DNA from: Isoetes taiwanensis
Lineage: Eukaryota > Streptophyta > Lycopodiopsida > Isoetales > Isoetaceae
Length of the DNA stretch: 64,000 nucleotides
Reading direction: 5' to 3'
Assembly: GCA_021234155.1 (NCBI GenBank)
Contig: JAJEKV010000033.1
Span: 7,928,635-7,992,634 of the forward strand
Shown here: piece by piece, positions 60,750-64,000 of the stretch
Layout: each line of letters begins with the position of its first letter
Position numbering within the stretch: the first letter of the stretch is position 1
Translations under genes and position numbers: made by a program
The notes under the pieces: model-generated
Database searches by the model: none
The model's input: the letters and a program-made list of their open reading frames with translations, nothing else
What the model was told of the DNA's origin: nothing

Positions 60750-61606
60750 GGGTCTTTCTTCTTGTTGTATTCAGCCATAAAATTTTGACCATAGTACTTT
60801 CGGGATCCCTTATCGCGTAAGACGAGGCGCATGTTCTTGGGCATGACAGGTCACCCGCTTGGCATGTATTGCTTGCAAGCTGCGAGTCCTCGAAACAGGC
60901 CAGACACCAACCGCTTCGAAGCCATTTGAAGAGCATTTAAAGGCGGTTGCTTTGAATTATAACTGGTATGATGTATCGCACCACACTCTTTCTTGAATCT
61001 CTCTCACGAGCACGGCAAATGGGAGACGCTGAATGACCATCTCGGTGCTCTTCGATACTTCTTAATCTCGAAGGCTCTTTAATACCAGCTTAGTCTTCCG
61101 CCGGCCTCTACCCTCACCCACCCGGCATTTGGAGCACATTTGCTCGGCCGACTCTTCCGCCGCCTCCCTCACCCGGCATCTGCGGGCTGTTCCTCGGCCG
61201 ACTCTTCCGCCGTCTCCTCACATTCCCCGATCGCCTTCCCCTTTTCTCGGCGTTGGGCCTCCTCCTCGATTTGAAGGTCACGCACCTCCACGGGGAACAG
61301 GGAGGAGCGAGGAAAAGAGCAAGAAGAGGCGGCTGCCCAATAATTAATCCGGCATCATATTACGCTTCTTGGTCTCTCACATTTTCATCCTCGTCTCCGA
61401 ACCGAGTGCACCTCCCTACTTACTCCTCGAGCTGCTTCTCCCCTGATGCATCATGCGGATTTCTTTTCCGGGTCTTACATTAGGCATGGTCGGAGGAGGA
61501 GAATCTCTATCGAGAGACTTCGAGTCGAGATGAAGAAGGCGGACTAATGTAATCACCGGCCTTACACCACTGGATGGATCCTTGCGGTTTGCTTAGTTCT
61601 TGCCAT
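60750..61606 (-). pseudogene. Divergent histone H3-like gene, unit 2
   Basis: ATG at 61,606; the first nine residues MARTKQTAR equal the start of histone H3 including Arg2, Lys4 and Arg8. The tail then diverges (IHP.., no Lys9). Histone-fold helix 1 at 60,996-61,049 reads STEMVIQRLPFAVLVREI against canonical STELLIRKLPFQRLVREI. The helix 2-loop 2 region at 60,849-60,872 reads AIHAKRVT, identical to H3, and 60,807-60,844 reads MPKNMRLVLRDKG for MPKDIQLARRIRG, with a basic C-terminal extension (RKYYGQNFMAEYNKKK). Segments are in different frames because of small indels. A mis-spliced or decayed host H3 is unlikely: the tail and linker are unlike any host H3 and both units share them. Confidence 0.7.
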
Positions 61607-61620
61607 GGCTTCTCGGATGG

Positions 61621-61629
61621 CGCTTTATA
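61621..61629 (-). promoter_or_regulatory. TATA-like motif of H3-like gene, unit 2
   Basis: TATAAAGCG on the minus strand within GGATGGCGCTTTATA (plus strand), which recurs at 47,182-47,196 inside orfB. Very close to the ATG (15 bp). Confidence 0.35.
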
Positions 61630-61814
61630 CTACTTAACACCGACAAAAATAGACAATCGCGGGAGATAAATAGTAAAAAAACAGAAGTTAAAGTAAAATA
61701 TGATGGTAACGTTTTTAAATAATTGTATGCGGAACCCTAAAAAATATCGGACAAAATCACGGAACCCTAAAAAACATCGGACAAAAACACAAATAAAAAC
61801 CGAGATTCAAAGCG

Positions 61815-62632
61815 CTAGCCGATAGACAATTTCTTGTTGATCGCGAACTCACTAAACTTTACATTTCCCTCTTGCACAGAACCAACCCTAATGCCATCAA
61901 TAAAATAATGGAAGTCGTCGGCCAATTTCCTCTGTCTCCATTAGCACTCTTAGCTCGATAATGGCCATTCGCTTCCATGGTGGCCGATAAAATGACTTCC
62001 TCCCTCTCCATACTTTCGAATATCCACCGCGACGGAGTGTCTATTATGGTCCTCAAACGGCTCCCAAAAAGTTGTGCAGCCTCTCTTTTTCTGTTTCCTT
62101 CGTTCTAGTTGACAATTAACGTATAAATATTGTTTTGGAAGAAAGTATCTGAACTTAAAGGAGGACTTAACTACGCGGACCTCTGTTAGTTGACCGGATG
62201 ATTCGTGGAATCGAACATCCCAGGTCGGAACCAAAAATAAGCCATCCACAAAATCGGCAGGGGGGAGAAAGCACATATATGTCTTCGGAGCTTTTCGAAC
62301 TTCCTGCGCCATCTGGAATATGTTAGCAAATACCTCAAACGGTGTGAAGATTTTGAAACTCATCCTCACGCCTCCGTTTTGAGCATTATTCCCGCTTGCA
62401 CCTCGTCAGCCATGCATTTCTTCATTGCAATTACATTGTTCTCATTAGTCTGTGGCTTACAAAGTTCACTTAAAGGGGGCAATTCAACCGGCCTCAAGCT
62501 CGGTTTCCTGACCTTTACGTCCATGGCATCCATACCTTGGAAAAGGACAATTCCGATGTCTATGTGATACACGACAAGTACACTACTAATACTTTTCGGC
62601 CGGAATGACATCCACGACGTCCCGATAAACAT
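61815..62632 (-). pseudogene. orfE, unit 2 (full-length context)
   Basis: ATG at 62,632 gives MFIGTSWMSFRPKSISSVLV, then RKPSLRPVELPPLSELCKPQ and EVQAGIMLKTEA to a TGA, with a one-step shift at 62,366 into MSFKIFTPFEVFANIFQMAQ, PADFVDGLFLVPTWDVRFHE and VKSSFKFRYFLPKQYLYVNC. The end is near INKKLSIG-type residues at TAG 61,815-61,817. About 270 residues, beta-rich by eye, no family recognised. The shift lies beside GAGGCGTGAGG, again a CG site. The palindrome 62,696-62,761 separates it from orfF. Confidence 0.55.
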
Positions 62633-62695
62633 AAACCCCGCACAATAAATTTGTTTGTAAACACGTGTCAACGAAAAGAAATGAAAAGATAAGAA

Positions 62696-62761
62696 GATCA
62701 CACGACGCCAAACTATCTCTACGCAGCTAGTAGGCTGAAAGCTAACCGGCGTCGTGTGATC
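62696..62761. repeat. Palindrome between orfE and orfF
   Basis: Arms GATCACACGACGCC and GGCGTCGTGTGATC, loop about 38 bp. Located upstream of orfE and at the 3' end of orfF, the rightmost copy. Confidence 0.85.
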
Positions 62762-62763
62762 CG

Positions 62764-63077
62764 TTTAAGGTGGTTACCATTTAAGGGCAATTTTGGGAAG
62801 CTGTTTTTGGTGGAGATTAGCTCTTTGGCCATATCAGAAGGGGTATATGCATGTCGTATTGTTATACTTTCCACTTTTCGGCCGCTAGAATTCAACTTGA
62901 ACTCTTTTATCCTACCTATCCAATGTGTCCGCACGTCTGATCGCTTTTGTCGCTAACTCTATGCTCGCCCTGGTTGATGGCGACATACTCACCTGAACCT
63001 ATTGAGACAAAACCTCCCACTTCTTGACCTTGGGAGTTCTGTAAATGGGGCAAGAACACGTAAATTACGGGAGACAT
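62764..63077 (-). pseudogene. orfF: possible BAH-domain protein next to the right TIR
   Basis: ATG at 63,077 gives MSPVIYVFLPHLQNSQGQEV, then SGEYVAINQGEHRVSDKSDQ. After a one-base shift at about 62,937 (GATCAGACGTGCGG) it continues THWIGRIKEFKLNSSGRKVE and SITIRHAYTPSDMAKELIST, ending near PLNGNHL. The order GEYV, then WIGRIKEF, then ITIRHAYTPSD resembles the bromo-adjacent homology fold (GDxV, YIGRIxEI, RWFYRPEDT), a reader domain of histone tails and nucleosomes. The residue match is modest and the call is tentative. It would be about 100-130 residues, shorter than most BAH proteins. The frame may extend upstream of 63,077. Confidence 0.4.
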
Positions 63078-63384
63078 GGATTGCGGATGAGGAGGAAGGC
63101 GGAGAGGATGCACGAGGCGCCGGAGTGACAAGATCTGAAGTTTGGCGCCAAAATTTGACAAGGGAGTTGGTGACCCTGACAGTAGGCGGTCAAAGTCACC
63201 ATTATTTTGGGCGGCGAAGCGACTCCCGAAAAATACGGGCCATTAAAATGGTTGCAATAAAAGCGCAGGCATCCCCTATGAAAATACGCCATGTGGATGC
63301 CAAGTAAGCCTGCTCATCCTTCTACCTGCCAAGTAATACTGACTTTCGTAAAAAAGGCGCAAACCTGATTGGTCCTGGCGAATC

Positions 63385-63444
63385 TGACGTGGAAATCTTT
63401 AGCCCAAGATAAGGGCCATTTTCAGACCCCAAATCCGCCCTAAT
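63385..63444 (-). repeat. Right terminal inverted repeat
   Basis: Complement of the left end: ...GGCCATTTTCAGA followed by CCCCAAATCCGCCCTAAT. The inner part (GACGTGGAAATC..AAGATAAG) pairs weakly with the left inner part. Confidence 0.7.
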
Positions 63445-63798
63445 GTGATTGTTTTCACTGCAAAACATCCACATTCTTTGAGTTTGATGCCAAGTATACT
63501 AGATCATGGATGGCGAAGCATATTCAAACTGCACATGCTTTTTTCTAGAACATGACATTCTATATATCTGGACCACTCTAAGAAGAAGAAAGTAACAGAA
63601 TAAGAAGAAGACAAGAAGAAGGTATGGAGAGATTTTAAAGCAATCAATACTGCAGATACAAGATACAGCCAAGTTGCATGTGGGGAAGCGTTATGCCCTC
63701 AAATCTGGTTCCTAGGCATTTTTCTACATGATTACACCATGTGATCCTAAACCAGTTAATTTTAAAAGCACCCACCAAAAGCTACTTGTACCAACTAC
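63445..63798 (-). other. Intron sequence of the amino-acid transporter gene
   Basis: Between the right TIR and the transporter exon. An AAGAAG-rich stretch (about 63,580-63,620) and no gene. Confidence 0.6.
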
Positions 63799-63916
63799 CG
63801 ATTCAACATATCTGCTGTACCGCTTCCCTGGAATGGCTTCATGCAGCTGGATGAGAAGCCCAAAGGTATACGTTTGCCAGCAAAATGCAATGGCCAGAGA
63901 CAAGAGACCCCAAAAC
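63799..63916 (-). CDS. Amino-acid transporter (LHT/AATL1-like), exon
   Basis: Exon flanked by AAATCGCAG (acceptor, right side) and GTAGTTGG (donor, left side), read on the minus strand. It encodes SLAIAFCWQTYTFGLLIQLH followed by EAIPGKRYSRYVES, matching the conserved LHEAVPGxRYxRY block of plant lysine/histidine transporter-like 8 (AATL1-type) proteins in the amino acid/auxin permease superfamily, where it forms a membrane segment and the following loop. Upstream exons should lie beyond 64,000. The next recognisable exon is at 44,225-44,316, so the intervening intron holds the 19-kb element. Confidence 0.75.
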
Positions 63917-64000
63917 CTGCGATTTACAAAACTCCACATATTAGGCATGCTAAACGGCCTATCAAATCAAGCAGAATAGGTTGCACCTGGACACCCGAAT
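63917..64000 (-). other. Upstream intron of the transporter gene
   Basis: Sequence on the 5' side of the transporter exon up to the window edge; no exon is recognisable. Confidence 0.5.

Larger units (their letters stand above)
51353..62229. repeat. 5.4-kb tandem direct duplication (51,353-56,811 and 56,812-62,229)
   Basis: Unit 1 begins AGAAACTAGAGATACGTTGG and ends TCGAACATCCCAGGTCGG. Unit 2 repeats the same order and ends with the same bases, after which the sequence continues into the 5' part of orfE. The junction near 56,811-56,820 shows AAACTAG twice, a short homology that may have mediated the duplication. Each unit carries orfP (two genes), orfC, H3-like and orfE sequence plus seven palindromes. 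The copies are near-identical except for clusters of small differences, mostly at or near CG sites. Confidence 0.9.
49695..62761. repeat. Dispersed palindromes, arms GATCACACGACGC / GCGTCGTGTGATC (15 copies)
   Basis: Imperfect inverted repeats of 30-75 bp at 49,695-49,762; 50,622-50,695; 51,733-51,799; 52,379-52,442; 52,607-52,674; 53,272-53,301; 53,358-53,418; 55,098-55,169; 57,180-57,252; 57,825-57,887; 58,048-58,113; 58,707-58,735; 58,791-58,852; 60,528-60,595; 62,696-62,761. Arms are constant while the loop of 10-45 bp varies between families. They flank the small genes on both sides, upstream of the TATA box or about 15-220 bp after the stop. None is seen in the rest of the window. They could be terminators or RNA-processing hairpins, binding sites of an element-encoded DNA-binding protein, or small insertions. 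Confidence 0.85.
44427..63444. mobile_element. TIR-bounded element (about 19 kb) carrying histone H3-like genes
   Basis: The two ends are inverted repeats: the left end reads ATTAGGGCGGATTTGGGG and the right end is its complement. A perfect core of about 30 bp extends through TCTGAAAATGGCC, then into a weaker match (CTATC..CCACGTCA). Outside it is intron sequence of an amino-acid transporter gene on both sides. Inside are compact genes on both strands, many with TATA boxes, palindromes at gene boundaries, and a 5.4-kb tandem duplication. No transposase, polymerase, integrase or capsid protein is recognised. A target duplication is not clear; a 2-bp TA is possible if the element starts at GGGCGG. 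It may be a large transposon or an endogenised DNA virus. Confidence 0.6.

Noticed and set aside
49695-62761. CRISPR array
   Set aside because: The repeats are inverted pairs spread over 13 kb between genes, not short direct repeats with regular spacers, and this is plant nuclear DNA.
44427-63444. Maverick/Polinton or known giant-virus insertion
   Set aside because: No protein-primed polymerase B, retroviral-type integrase, packaging ATPase or jelly-roll capsid could be recognised, and no 6-bp target duplication is seen.

Overview
This is nuclear DNA of a land plant. The evidence is spliced genes with GT-AG introns for a chloroplast-type K+ efflux antiporter (KEA3-like), a plant casein kinase 1-like kinase and a plant amino-acid transporter of the LHT/AATL1 type, plus plant chromovirus retrotransposons and a MULE transposase. 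The exact lineage cannot be fixed from the window.  Layout: 1-2 kb, the 3' exons of the KEA3-like gene. 3.6-9.7 kb, a decayed minus-strand Ty3/Gypsy chromovirus that has lost its 5' LTR. 9.9-10.9 kb, a minus-strand gene of unknown function sharing a motif with the unusual element at 44-63 kb. 10.9-22.3 kb, a Mutator-like element with an intron-containing SWIM-finger transposase and a convergent Arg/Gly-rich gene. A younger defective chromovirus (13,911-20,490, LTRs about 1.37 kb, 5-bp target duplication) sits between the convergent genes. 22-27 kb, gene-poor. 27.0-30.2 kb, a complete 14-exon CK1-like kinase gene. 31.5-42 kb, old retrotransposon debris: a deleted relative of the first Gypsy copy and a plus-strand Ty3 element with an extra RNase H upstream of RT. 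43-64 kb, two neighbouring exons of an amino-acid transporter gene (minus strand) about 19.5 kb apart, with a TIR-bounded element of about 19 kb (about 44,427-63,444) in the intron between them.  That 19-kb element is the most interesting part of the window. It carries compact genes, many with a TATA box near the start. At least 15 imperfect palindromes with arms of the type GATCACACGACGC / GCGTCGTGTGATC lie at gene boundaries. The gene products I can describe are an acidic protein, a long unrecognised plus-strand protein, a family of short coiled-coil proteins sharing an LP-x-[DE]-I motif, an unrecognised protein (orfC) behind a TTAGGG-type telobox array, a strongly divergent histone H3 (tail starting MARTKQTAR; histone-fold segments such as STE..I..LPF..LVREI and AIHAKRVT), and a possible BAH-domain protein next to the right TIR. 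A 5.4-kb block containing the P, C, H3 and E genes is tandemly duplicated. The two copies differ mostly by short indels and substitutions at or near CG-containing sites. This looks like assembly error at methylated cytosines or RIP/deamination-like decay, and it breaks most reading frames. I know of no described plant transposon or virus with this combination; whether it is a transposon, an endogenised DNA virus or a decayed relic is open.
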